A DNA stretch of 64,000 nucleotides from Udaeobacter sp963725505 (GTDB lineage Bacteria; Verrucomicrobiota; Verrucomicrobiia; Chthoniobacterales; UBA10450): the NCBI GenBank assembly GCA_963725505.1, contig CAVRYN010000004.1:124001-188000 (forward strand). Reading direction: 5' to 3'. The translations under genes and the position numbers were made by a program. This document shows, piece after piece, positions 26,598-35,426 of the stretch. A model generated the notes under the pieces. The model had not been told where the DNA came from, did no database searches, and worked only from the letters and a program-made list of their open reading frames with translations. Positions within the stretch are counted from its first letter, which is position 1; each line of letters opens with the position of its first letter.

Positions 26598-27421
26598 TGG
26601 AACGCTCACCGGTGGCGTTTGACCAGAATTTTTCTGGCGCAGCGAGCGATTTCCCTACGCTGCTGCGGAGCAAGGGTCTGCTTGCTCCGGCGCTTGTAAA
26701 TCCCGTGCCACAAGCGGGGACGCCGCAGAAAACGTGGCAGCCGACGGAGGCGACCACGATTCTAGCTTTCAAGTTTTCCGGTGGCGTGCTCGTGGCGGGC
26801 GACCGCCGTGCGACCGCTGGCAACACGGTCGTTTATGATCGTGCCGACAAAGTTTTGGAAATCGATCGGCATTCGATCATGGCTATCGCCGGCGTGCCGG
26901 CGACGGCCTGGGAGATGGCGCGCGTCCTGGAACACTCTTTCCAATTCTTTCGTCGAACTCAACTGCAGGAAATGAGCGTCGATGGAAAAGTGCGCGCTCT
27001 ATCCAAACTGTTGCGTGATAATTTCGGCTTGGTCATGCAAGGCGTGGGAGTGGTGGTGCCGATTTTCGCGACCTACGATTCTCATCCAAAGCCCGAAGCG
27101 CGTCTCTATTTTTACGATGCGATGGGCGCGCAATTTGAAGCGGCCGATTACGCGGCGACGGGGTCGGGCTCGCCCGCTGTCCGTGGCATTCTTTATTACG
27201 AAAACACCTGGGGCACGAAGCCACTGCAACAATTGAACGAAGAGGAAGCGGTATCGATCGCATTGCGGGCGCTGGATACCGCAGCGGAATCCGACACATC
27301 GACGGGCGGCGTGGATCGCGGCGGGAAGATTTATCCCCTCATCAAGATCGTCTCGCGCGAAGGCATCACCACTTTGCCGGAGAGCAAGATCGCCGCCGTG
27401 TTCAAGGAAACGGTTGCATGA
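26597..27421 (+). CDS. prcB: 20S proteasome beta subunit
   Basis: Catalytic subunit of the bacterial 20S proteasome. A propeptide of about 52 residues precedes the presumed nucleophile Thr53 in EATTILAFKF. Downstream lie GGVLVAGDRRATAG with the conserved Asp and the lysine in DKVLEID. The 274 residues fit PrcB. The residue before Thr is Ala, where Gly is common. It is coupled to UBact upstream, and prcA follows after 329 bases of repeats. Confidence 0.95.
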   Translation: MERSPVAFDQNFSGAASDFPTLLRSKGLLAPALVNPVPQAGTPQKTWQPTEATTILAFKFSGGVLVAGDRRATAGNTVVYDRADKVLEIDRHSIMAIAGVPATAWEMARVLEHSFQFFRRTQLQEMSVDGKVRALSKLLRDNFGLVMQGVGVVVPIFATYDSHPKPEARLYFYDAMGAQFEAADYAATGSGSPAVRGILYYENTWGTKPLQQLNEEEAVSIALRALDTAAESDTSTGGVDRGGKIYPLIKIVSREGITTLPESKIAAVFKETVA

Positions 27422-27749
27422 GGAACGGGCAGGCCATGTTCGCGTGCAGTGATGCTGGAGTACGATCGCATGAAAAGCGGCGTCAAGCCCCGTGGGATAG
27501 CAAGACCAGATAACGAGGATTGACTATGAGGATTATCCCAATGGGGCAAGCCGCCGCACTCCAAAACGTGACCGCAGTTTCCAGGGCTCCAATCCGCGCT
27601 TGCGTCTTGGAGTGCGCCGGTGCTCCGGCGCTTTGGATGCTTCGGCCTGACTGCGGGATTCGCTTGGGATTACGTAAACAAGAGCGCACAGGCCACCCGC
27701 CTTTGCCAAGGCTACGGCGGGCAGGCAGGCCTATGTTCCGGCACTAACC
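27422..27749. repeat. repeat-rich gap inside the proteasome operon
   Basis: No gene is seen. GCCGCCGCACTCCAAAACG and TTGGAGTGCGCCGGTGCTCC form an inverted pair (27548-27640), and a GCCCGCC-type repeat (CCCGCCTTTGCCAAGGC, GGCGGGC) lies at 27704-27733. It separates prcB from prcA. Confidence 0.65.
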
Positions 27750-28529
27750 ATGATTGAAGAGCCTTATCGTTGGGTCGAAGCGATCGCTAACCGCCGCGAG
27801 TACATCGAAGCGCAACTCGCTCCGGGCAGTCCCATCGCGGCGCTCGGTTATCGCGACGGCATTCTGTTTCTCACTCTCAGCCAGACGCGGCAGAAAATTT
27901 TCGAGATCTACGATCGGATTGCCATGGGAGCAATTGGTCATCCGGGGGACATCGAGCGGTTGCGAATGGCGGCGATTGAACTGGCCAGCACGGAGGGTTT
28001 CACTCGTTCGGCTACAGACGTTTCACTGCGGCGGCTGGTGCATTATTCGCTCAGCCCCGTAATGAAAAGCGCGTTTGAACAGGTTTATGGCCCGCCTTAT
28101 CTGGCGCGGATGCTCTTTGCCGAGGTGGGAGAACGCCCGGAAGAAGATTTGTTTTTGCGAGTGGAGTATGACGGCGAGATTGCAACCAATGGCGCGACCC
28201 ACGCACGCGCGCAGCAGGATTTCGCCGTGCTCAGCGGGACGCAGCAATCGAGAGAACTGATGGAAGCTTTTCTCAAGACTCAGCATGCGCCGGATGCCAC
28301 TTTTGAAGCGACGTTCAACTCTGCGCTCGACGCATGGAGTATCGGACATATGACTTTGCAGGCCAGCGAAGCAAAGGAACTGCCCGAGCGCGCGGCCGTT
28401 GCGAAGCATCGACAGGAACAACTGGCAACCGCCGGAATCGAAGCGGCATTGCTTGAGCGCGATGCCAGCAGGGCAATTCGTTATCGATTGTTATCGGATA
28501 CGGAATTGCGTTCCCTGATTCACGATTAA
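27750..28529 (+). CDS. prcA: 20S proteasome alpha subunit
   Basis: Outer-ring subunit that gates the proteolytic chamber. At 259 residues it has the alpha-type start (EPYRWVEAIANRREYIEAQL) and the core strands ALGYRDGILFLTLSQTRQKIFEIYDRIAMG. The second half (DLFLRVEYDGEI, then the helical SREL...ALLERDASRAIRY) fits PrcA-like subunits of UBact-encoding bacteria, although it is divergent. It partners PrcB. The ATPase ring that would feed it is not encoded nearby. Confidence 0.85.
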   Translation: MIEEPYRWVEAIANRREYIEAQLAPGSPIAALGYRDGILFLTLSQTRQKIFEIYDRIAMGAIGHPGDIERLRMAAIELASTEGFTRSATDVSLRRLVHYSLSPVMKSAFEQVYGPPYLARMLFAEVGERPEEDLFLRVEYDGEIATNGATHARAQQDFAVLSGTQQSRELMEAFLKTQHAPDATFEATFNSALDAWSIGHMTLQASEAKELPERAAVAKHRQEQLATAGIEAALLERDASRAIRYRLLSDTELRSLIHD

Positions 28530-28563
28530 CTTATGGAGAGAAATTTTTTCTCCGAAACCACGA

Positions 28564-29364
28564 ATGAAACGAGCGCTTCGGAACACGCTGGCGTTGGCGG
28601 GCCTGTTGTTGATGATTGGGTCCTTCGCCTGGATGCAGCTTCATCAGGCTGAGAGACCCGAGCGCCCAAGGGAACCGAAAACCGCGCGGTCCCCAACTAC
28701 TCCGAGCCCATTTTCAGTAGTTGTTCTTGATCCCGGCCACGGCGGTCAAGACTCCGGCGCGATGTGCGGCGGCGTACTGGAAAAAGGTCTGACACTGGAC
28801 GTGGCGCGACGAATCGACCGGCTGCTGGACTCGGAAGGGGTTGCCACATTAATGACCCGCGTGGGAGACACCTATGTTTCACTGGCGGATCGCGCGGCGT
28901 TCGCCAATCGAGTGCGAAATTGCATTTTTGTAAGCATTCATTTCAACGAAGATAACAAGCCGGTGGCCAGCGGAGTGGAGACCTACTACGCCGCGCATCA
29001 AATCACTGCAGGTTCGTTGCTGGCCTCGTGGTTGCCTTTTCTGTGGCGACCGCTTTCGGATTCGCCGAATGCGGAAAGCCAAAACCTCGCCGGGTTTGTT
29101 CAGGAAGCGCTGGTGGCGCGCACCCGGGCCGTGGATCGCGGCATACAGGCCAGACAATTTTTCGTGATTGCGAACGTGACTTCTCCTGCCGTTTTGATTG
29201 AAGGAGGATTTCTCACCAATAAGGAAGACATTTCCAAACTCGCGAGCGAAGACTATCGCGACCAGATCGCAGCGGCTGTTGCCGACGGCATTTTGCGTTA
29301 CCGCGACGCGGCAAGCCAGCGGAAGTCAACATTGGCGGCAACAGGTCGGGAAAGCGCTGAATAG
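28564..29364 (+). CDS. N-acetylmuramoyl-L-alanine amidase (Amidase_3)
   Basis: Zinc amidase that cleaves the peptide from the glycan of peptidoglycan, probably at division or recycling. A signal anchor (about 7-24) is followed by the catalytic domain with zinc ligands His59 (DPGHGG), Glu73 (VLEKGL) and His126 (VSIHFN). The catalytic glutamate is in VLIEGGFLTN. The start codon lies in an ACCACGAATG phrase. It precedes a peptidoglycan-binding protein by 32 bases, suggesting a wall-processing pair. Confidence 0.95.
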   Translation: MKRALRNTLALAGLLLMIGSFAWMQLHQAERPERPREPKTARSPTTPSPFSVVVLDPGHGGQDSGAMCGGVLEKGLTLDVARRIDRLLDSEGVATLMTRVGDTYVSLADRAAFANRVRNCIFVSIHFNEDNKPVASGVETYYAAHQITAGSLLASWLPFLWRPLSDSPNAESQNLAGFVQEALVARTRAVDRGIQARQFFVIANVTSPAVLIEGGFLTNKEDISKLASEDYRDQIAAAVADGILRYRDAASQRKSTLAATGRESAE

Positions 29365-29396
29365 CCAAAAGGGCACAGCGTCAAAATAACATCGGA

Positions 29397-30140
29397 ATGA
29401 AAATCAAGATCGCTGTCCTGATCTTTATTGGATCGACGATGCTGATGCGCGCAGATCAGCTGGTTGAAAATGTGCAGCAAGCGTTGAAGGACCAGGGCTT
29501 CTACTATGGGGAAGTGACCGGTGAAATGAATTCGAATTTAACCGCAGCCATTCGCCGTTACCAAATTCGCAATGGACTGCAGGTTAGCGGCGAGCTCAAC
29601 GCCGAGACGCTTCAATCACTTGGAATTAACTCTTCCGCCTCCGCGCGACCGGCAACGAAGCCTGCATCGCCGGGCCCTGGTGAGCCTGCTAGACCGAGCG
29701 AACCATCTTCCAACGAGACGGCCAACGCGGGCCCCGCACCGCCGATTCAACCTTTCGGCAACGCGCCGCAAGATCAACAACTTTATCCGTCCAGTCCCGT
29801 GACACCGGGCACTTCACCCGGAGGAGTCCTTGCCGGCACACCATTCGAGGCCGCACCTGCCAGCGTGCAACGCAATGTAATCCTCTCGGCACAGATTGGG
29901 CTGGCTCGCCGCGGGCTCTATCACGAACAGATTGACGGGGTCTTTGGGCCCGCGATGGAATTTTCCCTGCGCGCCTATCAAGCGCGAACGCGACTTCCGG
30001 TAACCGGACGGCTGGATTTGGAAACGCTCGCGGCGCTTCAGCTATTGCCGGGAGCGCGTGCGCCGGTCTTCCATCCGCCGCGGAAGCATGGACATCCATG
30101 GCCAAACGAACCGATCCGCGGTGAGTGGGTTCCGGACTAA
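29397..30140 (+). CDS. exported protein with two PG_binding_1 domains
   Basis: A 247-residue secreted protein. The signal peptide is short (IKIAVLIFIGSTMLMRA). Two peptidoglycan-binding repeats are visible, at about 20-75 (ALKDQGFYYGEVTGEMN, then YQIRNGLQVSGELNAET) and about 160-222 (GLARRGLYHEQIDGVFGP, then YQARTRLPVTGRLD), with a Pro/Ala/Ser-rich linker between. No catalytic domain is present, so it is probably a scaffold or an accessory to the upstream amidase. Confidence 0.9.
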   Translation: MKIKIAVLIFIGSTMLMRADQLVENVQQALKDQGFYYGEVTGEMNSNLTAAIRRYQIRNGLQVSGELNAETLQSLGINSSASARPATKPASPGPGEPARPSEPSSNETANAGPAPPIQPFGNAPQDQQLYPSSPVTPGTSPGGVLAGTPFEAAPASVQRNVILSAQIGLARRGLYHEQIDGVFGPAMEFSLRAYQARTRLPVTGRLDLETLAALQLLPGARAPVFHPPRKHGHPWPNEPIRGEWVPD

Positions 30141-30189
30141 AGTGGCGCGAGCGTCTGGCCCGCCGCGGCGGGCGAGACGCATGCGCTAC
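30141..30189. repeat. GTAGCGCA-type hairpin element
   Basis: Ends GTGGCGCGAGCGTCT and GAGACGCATGCGCTAC around the stem GCCCGCC/GGCGGGC. It lies between converging genes and supplies the TAG stop of the DUF3108 gene (30186-30188, minus strand). Confidence 0.75.
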
Positions 30190-30998
30190 TCTTTGTCGAA
30201 ATGCACCGATTGTAGCTCGGCCCAAACCGCGCCGACGAAAATTTGGGCTTCAATCCGGAGCAGAAGCCGCTCCGCATCATCCGACACCCAGATTGTAGCG
30301 CGACGAAATTTCCGGTGCGGCTCCAATTCCAAGTGCTTGCCGATCCGCTTTAGCTGCAAGTCAAGTTTGATTGCATTGTAAGTGCCGGCGTGCACGGAGA
30401 TTTTTTCGCGTCCGACTACGCTGACCGTAGCAAGATAAGCACTGGTAGCCGGGTAAACCACAATGCGATAAACACCGCGATCTCGAAGGGGCTGACTGCG
30501 CAAATAAAGCGCCGCGGAGTGCAGATCGAACAGGTCTGGAAAGCTAAACTGGCGAGTCTTTGTTTCAACAGTATCGCCTTGGCCTTCTGTTCTCGTCCGA
30601 GTTACTCCGCTATTTGTAAAGGCCAGATGGGTAACGATTTTTTTCCATCGATAACTTTCTGTCTGCTCAGCTTCGATCGGGTGCAGCGTTTCCGCGCTGG
30701 CGGCTGCGCGATGGTTCACGTCCAGTCTCCACAGCACCCGAACCAAGCCAATGGTTCGGCCGGTTCCGTCGAACTGAAACTTATCTCTGGACGGCTTTGT
30801 AAAATGAATCTCTCCAGTAGCGGCAGTAAGCCCCGACCACCCGAAGCGATAGGATGCACGCACAGGACGAAGTTCGGGAAAATTGCCAGCCGAATCGTTG
30901 CTGAGCGTGGCCTGCCAATTCGCTGCCAGCGAGCTGGCGCAGAAAGCGAACAACAACGTGATCAAGCATCGCGTAGGAAATTTGCTTGAAGTGAACAT
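30186..30998 (-). CDS. periplasmic DUF3108 protein
   Basis: Conserved Gram-negative exported protein of unknown role. From ATG 30998 the 270 residues begin with a signal peptide (CLITLLFAFCASSLAA). A beta-rich domain follows with the DUF3108 pattern: YRFGWSGLTAATGEIHF near the start and REKISVHAGTYNAIKLDL, then ATIWVSDDAERLLLRIEA near the end. It sits after skp on the same strand, so an envelope role is plausible. Its stop codon comes from the adjoining hairpin repeat. Confidence 0.88.
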   Translation of the reverse strand: MFTSSKFPTRCLITLLFAFCASSLAANWQATLSNDSAGNFPELRPVRASYRFGWSGLTAATGEIHFTKPSRDKFQFDGTGRTIGLVRVLWRLDVNHRAAASAETLHPIEAEQTESYRWKKIVTHLAFTNSGVTRTRTEGQGDTVETKTRQFSFPDLFDLHSAALYLRSQPLRDRGVYRIVVYPATSAYLATVSVVGREKISVHAGTYNAIKLDLQLKRIGKHLELEPHRKFRRATIWVSDDAERLLLRIEAQIFVGAVWAELQSVHFDKE

Positions 30999-31110
30999 TT
31001 TCGCAGCCCGCTGCTGTTCACAAATCGTCGTTATTTGGGCGCACGGTTCTCCTGTACGCAAAAATACACGCGAGTTTCGCCCGCGTGTATTTCCAAATGC
31101 CCAAACGTAA

Positions 31111-31749
31111 TCAGGGTTTCGCTGCTCTTGCTGGAGTGGCAGAAGTCGTGGTCGAGGTTCTCGTAGCCGGAGCTGTGACGCGACCCGGCTTGTTGAGCAC
31201 GGTGATAATGTCGTTGGTAAAATCGATGTTGTCGTGTGAGTACATCAAAACTGGAACGCCATTGATGCTCATACCCGATTTGTCGAACACCAGATCCAGA
31301 TTGTTGGATTTTACTCTTTCCATCACGACGTCGGTGATTTCCTTTACGATTCCTTCCCGGACGCGCATCAGTTGTTCTTGCAATTGTCGTTCCCGGGTTT
31401 GACGGAAATCGCTGATCTCCCGTTCCATGTTCTTGATGTTGGCAATCTTGTCATCGCGGTCCTTTGCAATTTGCGTCTTCTTATCCGAGCTCAACGCTGA
31501 CGACTCAAGCTGCTTGTTCAAATTATTGATTTCGTCCAGCGCCTTTTTGTAAGCTTCCGCCCGATCGTCATATTCTTTCTTGGCGGAATTCTTGGCGTCG
31601 TTGATTTTTGCTTCGGCTTCCTTGGTCTTGTTGTAATCCTTAAACGCGCGCTGCATATCGACCGTTCCGATCTTCAGCGTGCCTTGTGCGAAAGCCGCAA
31701 CCGGAAGGACGAGCGTCAGCGTAAAGAGTATGGACAGAGACTTTTTCAT
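31111..31749 (-). CDS. skp: OmpH/Skp family periplasmic chaperone
   Basis: Holds unfolded outer-membrane proteins on the way to BamA. The 212 residues start with a signal peptide (LSILFTLTLVLPVAAFAQ), then IGTVDMQRAFKDYNKTKEAE and a long coiled coil (about 45-125). The C-terminus is Thr/Ala rich. It follows bamA by 55 bases on the same strand, the classic bamA-skp order. Confidence 0.93.
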   Translation of the reverse strand: MKKSLSILFTLTLVLPVAAFAQGTLKIGTVDMQRAFKDYNKTKEAEAKINDAKNSAKKEYDDRAEAYKKALDEINNLNKQLESSALSSDKKTQIAKDRDDKIANIKNMEREISDFRQTRERQLQEQLMRVREGIVKEITDVVMERVKSNNLDLVFDKSGMSINGVPVLMYSHDNIDFTNDIITVLNKPGRVTAPATRTSTTTSATPARAAKP

Positions 31750-31804
31750 AAAATAGAGGATACGGTGGTCGGAATCGCGTTAGACTGCAACCATATATTA
31801 TCGT

Positions 31805-34147
31805 TCAAAATTGATAACCAACACTGAAATTGAAGTGGCCACCGCCATTGTAGCCATCGCGTTTAAGCGGATACCCATAGTCAAGGCGCATCGGGCCAAT
31901 GGGCAGATTGATCCGAATCCCAAAGCCGACATCGGAGGCGAGGCCGCTGATGCCGAAGGACCAGGAGTTACCATTGACAAAACCGCTGTCGTAAAAGAAC
32001 GCGCCGCGCGCTTTTTCGATAATAGGGAAAGTCCATTCGACTGTCGCCCGAGCCATTGATTGTCCGCCGATCGGTTCGCCGTTCTGCTGCGGGCCAATTT
32101 CGCGGTAGGGAAATCCGCGCAGGTTATTTGCGCCACCGAGATAAAGACGCTCAAAGATTGGGACAAAAGCGCCATTGCCCCACGTATCAACGGTGGCAAT
32201 CTCGCCGTTGAAAAGCAGGATGGTGTCCCATTTAAGCGGAAAGTATTGCGACCCCTCCAAGTCCCACCCGTAGATTTGCGTGTCGCCTCCCAGAAAACCG
32301 CCCGCAATGAAAGGCGAAAAGGTGACGCGTTGCCCAGTGTGTGTGAGCAACGGGTTGTCGCGTCGGTCGAAGACGAGGCTGCTCAAGATCTTGCTCTCAG
32401 TAAACGTACCCTCCTGTGACTGAATGTCTGGGGGAGCACCAGAGGACACATTATAAATCTCCACGTTCTGTAACTGGTACGCCAGGCTCGCGTACATAAA
32501 GGAAGTAAGCGGTTTCCGGATCTCGAATGAGAACCCGTAATTGCGTTGGTTGTAGTCGACGCTCAAATAATCCGCCTCTGTGTAAAAAAGCTGACCGCCC
32601 AGCGACAATCGGCGATCGAGGAAGTACGGCTCGGTCACGCTAAGAAGGAAGTCTTTCCGCTGAGTGCCGTACTGGATGCGCATCCTGAATTTCTGACCGG
32701 CGCCGGTAAAGGTGGGCCAGTTTAACAAATCGAAATTGCCCTGGGTCAATTCTACGAACCCCACCAATTGATCAACGGTGCTAAAGCCCGCTCCAAAACT
32801 GAGCGAGCCGGTCCGTTTCTCCTGCACCAAAATCGTGAGGTCTTTGCGACCAGGTACACCCGTGTCTTCCGGGTAGGTCTCGACTTTGGAGAAATAACCG
32901 AGATTCTCCAAACGTTTCTTCGTCGTGTCCGCCCGGACCGTGTTGAAGACATCCCCGGGGGCAATGAGAACTTCCCGGCGGATAACCTTGTCTTTCGTGC
33001 GAGTGTTCCCCTCGATATCGACCCGATTCAAATATGAGCGCTCGCCTTCCTCAATCTTGTAATGCACATCGACCAGGGCGGGACCGGCCGGGGTGCTTTC
33101 CGGCGTGATCACCAGATCGACGTACCCGCCACTGCCATAAGCATCGGCCACCGCCTTTGCGTCGTCGTGCAACTGCTTCGGCGAATACACGCTGCCCTCC
33201 TTCATTTTTAACAGGGGGCGAATACCTTCTCCCTTCGCGATTTTTTCCCCTGAAATGGTGAGGTTGCGTACGTGATACTGTGGACCTTCGGCAATCACGA
33301 TCGTGATGGTGAGCTTGCCTTTTGCGTTCCGTTCCCGGCGAACATTTTTGATTTCCACGTCGATGAAACCGTGGTCTTGGTACCACTCGCGCAGGCTGTC
33401 CATGTCCTGTTGCAGCTGCGCCTCGTCGAGCCGACCGGATTTATCAAGAAAGGAGGCGATGGTTTGGCGCTTCGTTTTCATCTCCTTGCGCAGCCGCCAG
33501 GCGGTAAAATGCGCGTTCCCCTCGAAACTGATCTGCTTCACCGCGCCTTTCACGCCTTCGTTCACGGTGTAAACGACCCGCGCCGTCCCGTGTTTCTCGT
33601 CAATTGGATCCACACGGAATTGCACGCTGACATCGGTGAAGCCGTGCGACTGGTAAATTTCGATAATTTTCTCGCGCGCTTCCTCCAATTGCTCTTCTTT
33701 GATCGGTTGGTTGAGCTTCAAGGTGATTTCTTTGCGTAGTTTCTTCGCTCCAATCCGTTCGGCTCCCTCAATTACGATTTCTCGCGCAAGCAAACGCGTC
33801 TGCACCTGGACGATTACCTTGACGCCGTCGCCCTGCGGCTGACCGAAAATGCGAACGTTTTGGACGGCGCCGCTCTTGTAAAGCGTCTCGACATCTTGCT
33901 CCAGGATTGCGTCGTTAAATGGCTGGCCCACCTTCGTCCGCATTTGCGCCAGAATCCGCTCCTTGCTCACCGTGGCTGGCCCGGTGTACTCCACATCGAT
34001 TGCTCGGATGATGGGACGAGGCGGAGCCGCCTGCGGAGCTTGCTGCGGAACTTGCGACCACGCCGATGGCATCGCGAGCAGCGCGCAAATGAATGCGACC
34101 CAGGTTGCTAATAGTGGGGGGCGCATCCATCCGGAAAAATGTCTCAT
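31805..34147 (-). CDS. bamA: outer-membrane assembly factor BamA
   Basis: Central pore of the Bam complex that inserts beta-barrel proteins. The 780 residues contain a signal peptide (1-31), five POTRA domains (about 45-430) and a C-terminal 16-strand barrel ending in Phe (SVGYQF), the usual outer-membrane sorting signal. The RGF loop is present as NNLRGFPYREIGP. It is the first gene of bamA-skp-DUF3108. Confidence 0.97.
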   Translation of the reverse strand: MRHFSGWMRPPLLATWVAFICALLAMPSAWSQVPQQAPQAAPPRPIIRAIDVEYTGPATVSKERILAQMRTKVGQPFNDAILEQDVETLYKSGAVQNVRIFGQPQGDGVKVIVQVQTRLLAREIVIEGAERIGAKKLRKEITLKLNQPIKEEQLEEAREKIIEIYQSHGFTDVSVQFRVDPIDEKHGTARVVYTVNEGVKGAVKQISFEGNAHFTAWRLRKEMKTKRQTIASFLDKSGRLDEAQLQQDMDSLREWYQDHGFIDVEIKNVRRERNAKGKLTITIVIAEGPQYHVRNLTISGEKIAKGEGIRPLLKMKEGSVYSPKQLHDDAKAVADAYGSGGYVDLVITPESTPAGPALVDVHYKIEEGERSYLNRVDIEGNTRTKDKVIRREVLIAPGDVFNTVRADTTKKRLENLGYFSKVETYPEDTGVPGRKDLTILVQEKRTGSLSFGAGFSTVDQLVGFVELTQGNFDLLNWPTFTGAGQKFRMRIQYGTQRKDFLLSVTEPYFLDRRLSLGGQLFYTEADYLSVDYNQRNYGFSFEIRKPLTSFMYASLAYQLQNVEIYNVSSGAPPDIQSQEGTFTESKILSSLVFDRRDNPLLTHTGQRVTFSPFIAGGFLGGDTQIYGWDLEGSQYFPLKWDTILLFNGEIATVDTWGNGAFVPIFERLYLGGANNLRGFPYREIGPQQNGEPIGGQSMARATVEWTFPIIEKARGAFFYDSGFVNGNSWSFGISGLASDVGFGIRINLPIGPMRLDYGYPLKRDGYNGGGHFNFSVGYQF

Positions 34148-34281
34148 AGGTTAAGAAGCGCGGCCCCGCGCAAACGTACCCACGCGGAACAGGCGGCTAT
34201 ATCGGGAAGAAGATGGCAATCGTCAAGGCGAGATTTTCTGCGGTCGCCGGTGTGCGTCCACTGAAAGTCTGGACGCGAGTT

Positions 34282-35373
34282 TCAATTTAAAAGTTCGTAC
34301 CAGTTATTCCGGCGCCGCGGTTCGTAGCCGGCATCATGAATGAGCGAGTCGATCTGCTCGGCGTTCAATCGGAATGTTGTCCCGGCGCTGCTCACCACAT
34401 TCTCTTCCATCATCACCGAACCGAAATCATTCGCGCCGTATCTGAGCGCGATTTGCCCGATCTCCGGGCCTTGCGTCACCCAGGAACTTTGCACATTGTC
34501 GATGTTGTCCAGAAAAATCCGGGCCAGTGCTTGTGTCCGTAAATATTCAGCTACTCCGGTGGGGTGCTTCACCTTTAAAACCGTGTGCTGGGGTTGAAAC
34601 GTCCAGCAAATAAATGCCGTAAACCCGCCGCTCCGGTCCTGTTGTTCGCGAACGCGTCCCAAATGCTCGATTCGATCTTTGATCGTCTCCACATGCCCGA
34701 ACATCATGGTCGCGCTCGATTTCAATCCCAGTTCGTGCGCGACTTGCATCACCTCCAGCCATTCGTCGCTGTTGATTTTCAGCGGCGAAATTTTCTGCCG
34801 CACGCGGTCCACCAGAATTTCACCGCCGCCTCCTGGGATCGAACCAAGTCCCGCGTTTTTGAATTGCGAAATCACTTCCCGCAGCGGCATCCGGAAAGTT
34901 TCCGCGAAATGCTGGAACTCGGGCGGGCTGAATCCGTGGATATTGATGTGCGGATACTTTTCCCGGATGTGATGCAGAAGATCGATATACCACGCGAATG
35001 GCAATTTCGGATGATGCCCGCCCTGCATCAGGATTTGAACACCGCCCACTGCCGAAAGTTCGTCGAGCTTTTGATCGATCTGCTCAAAGCTCAGAACATA
35101 ATGATCCTCATCGCGCTCCGTCCGATAAAATGCGCAGAATTTGCAGTAAACGTTGCAGACGTTCGTGTAGTTGATATTGCGATCCACGATGTAGGTCACG
35201 ATCTCGCGCCCGCGGCCGCCGTAACTTTTCGCCTTTGCCAAATCGCGTCTGGCATTCGCAAGCACACCAAGTTCTTCCAGCGGCCAGCCATATAATTCCT
35301 GCGCGTCGTCTGTCGAAATCCGTTCGCCCGCGAGGATTTTTTCCGTGAGCCCATCTCGATTTAATGAAACCAT
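34282..35373 (-). CDS. mqnC: cyclic dehypoxanthinyl futalosine synthase MqnC (radical SAM)
   Basis: Radical SAM enzyme of the futalosine route to menaquinone. The 363 residues carry the cluster motif CxxxCxxC with Cys73, Cys77 and Cys80 (NVCNVYCKFC). They also carry MqnC/E/CofH-type segments such as QGGHHPKLPFAWY, IHGFSPPE and GLGSIPGGGGEIL. The last one is typical of MqnC over MqnE. No other mqn gene is near. It diverges from the amino-acid oxidase gene. Confidence 0.93.
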   Translation of the reverse strand: MVSLNRDGLTEKILAGERISTDDAQELYGWPLEELGVLANARRDLAKAKSYGGRGREIVTYIVDRNINYTNVCNVYCKFCAFYRTERDEDHYVLSFEQIDQKLDELSAVGGVQILMQGGHHPKLPFAWYIDLLHHIREKYPHINIHGFSPPEFQHFAETFRMPLREVISQFKNAGLGSIPGGGGEILVDRVRQKISPLKINSDEWLEVMQVAHELGLKSSATMMFGHVETIKDRIEHLGRVREQQDRSGGFTAFICWTFQPQHTVLKVKHPTGVAEYLRTQALARIFLDNIDNVQSSWVTQGPEIGQIALRYGANDFGSVMMEENVVSSAGTTFRLNAEQIDSLIHDAGYEPRRRNNWYELLN

Positions 35374-35426
35374 CGCCGGTCATTTTATATGACGCCGCGA
35401 CGCATTGCACGTAGATGATTCGGATT

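Noticed and set aside
31811..34130. Plus-strand open frames over bamA
   Set aside because: Mirror frames of a conserved outer-membrane protein; no independent support.
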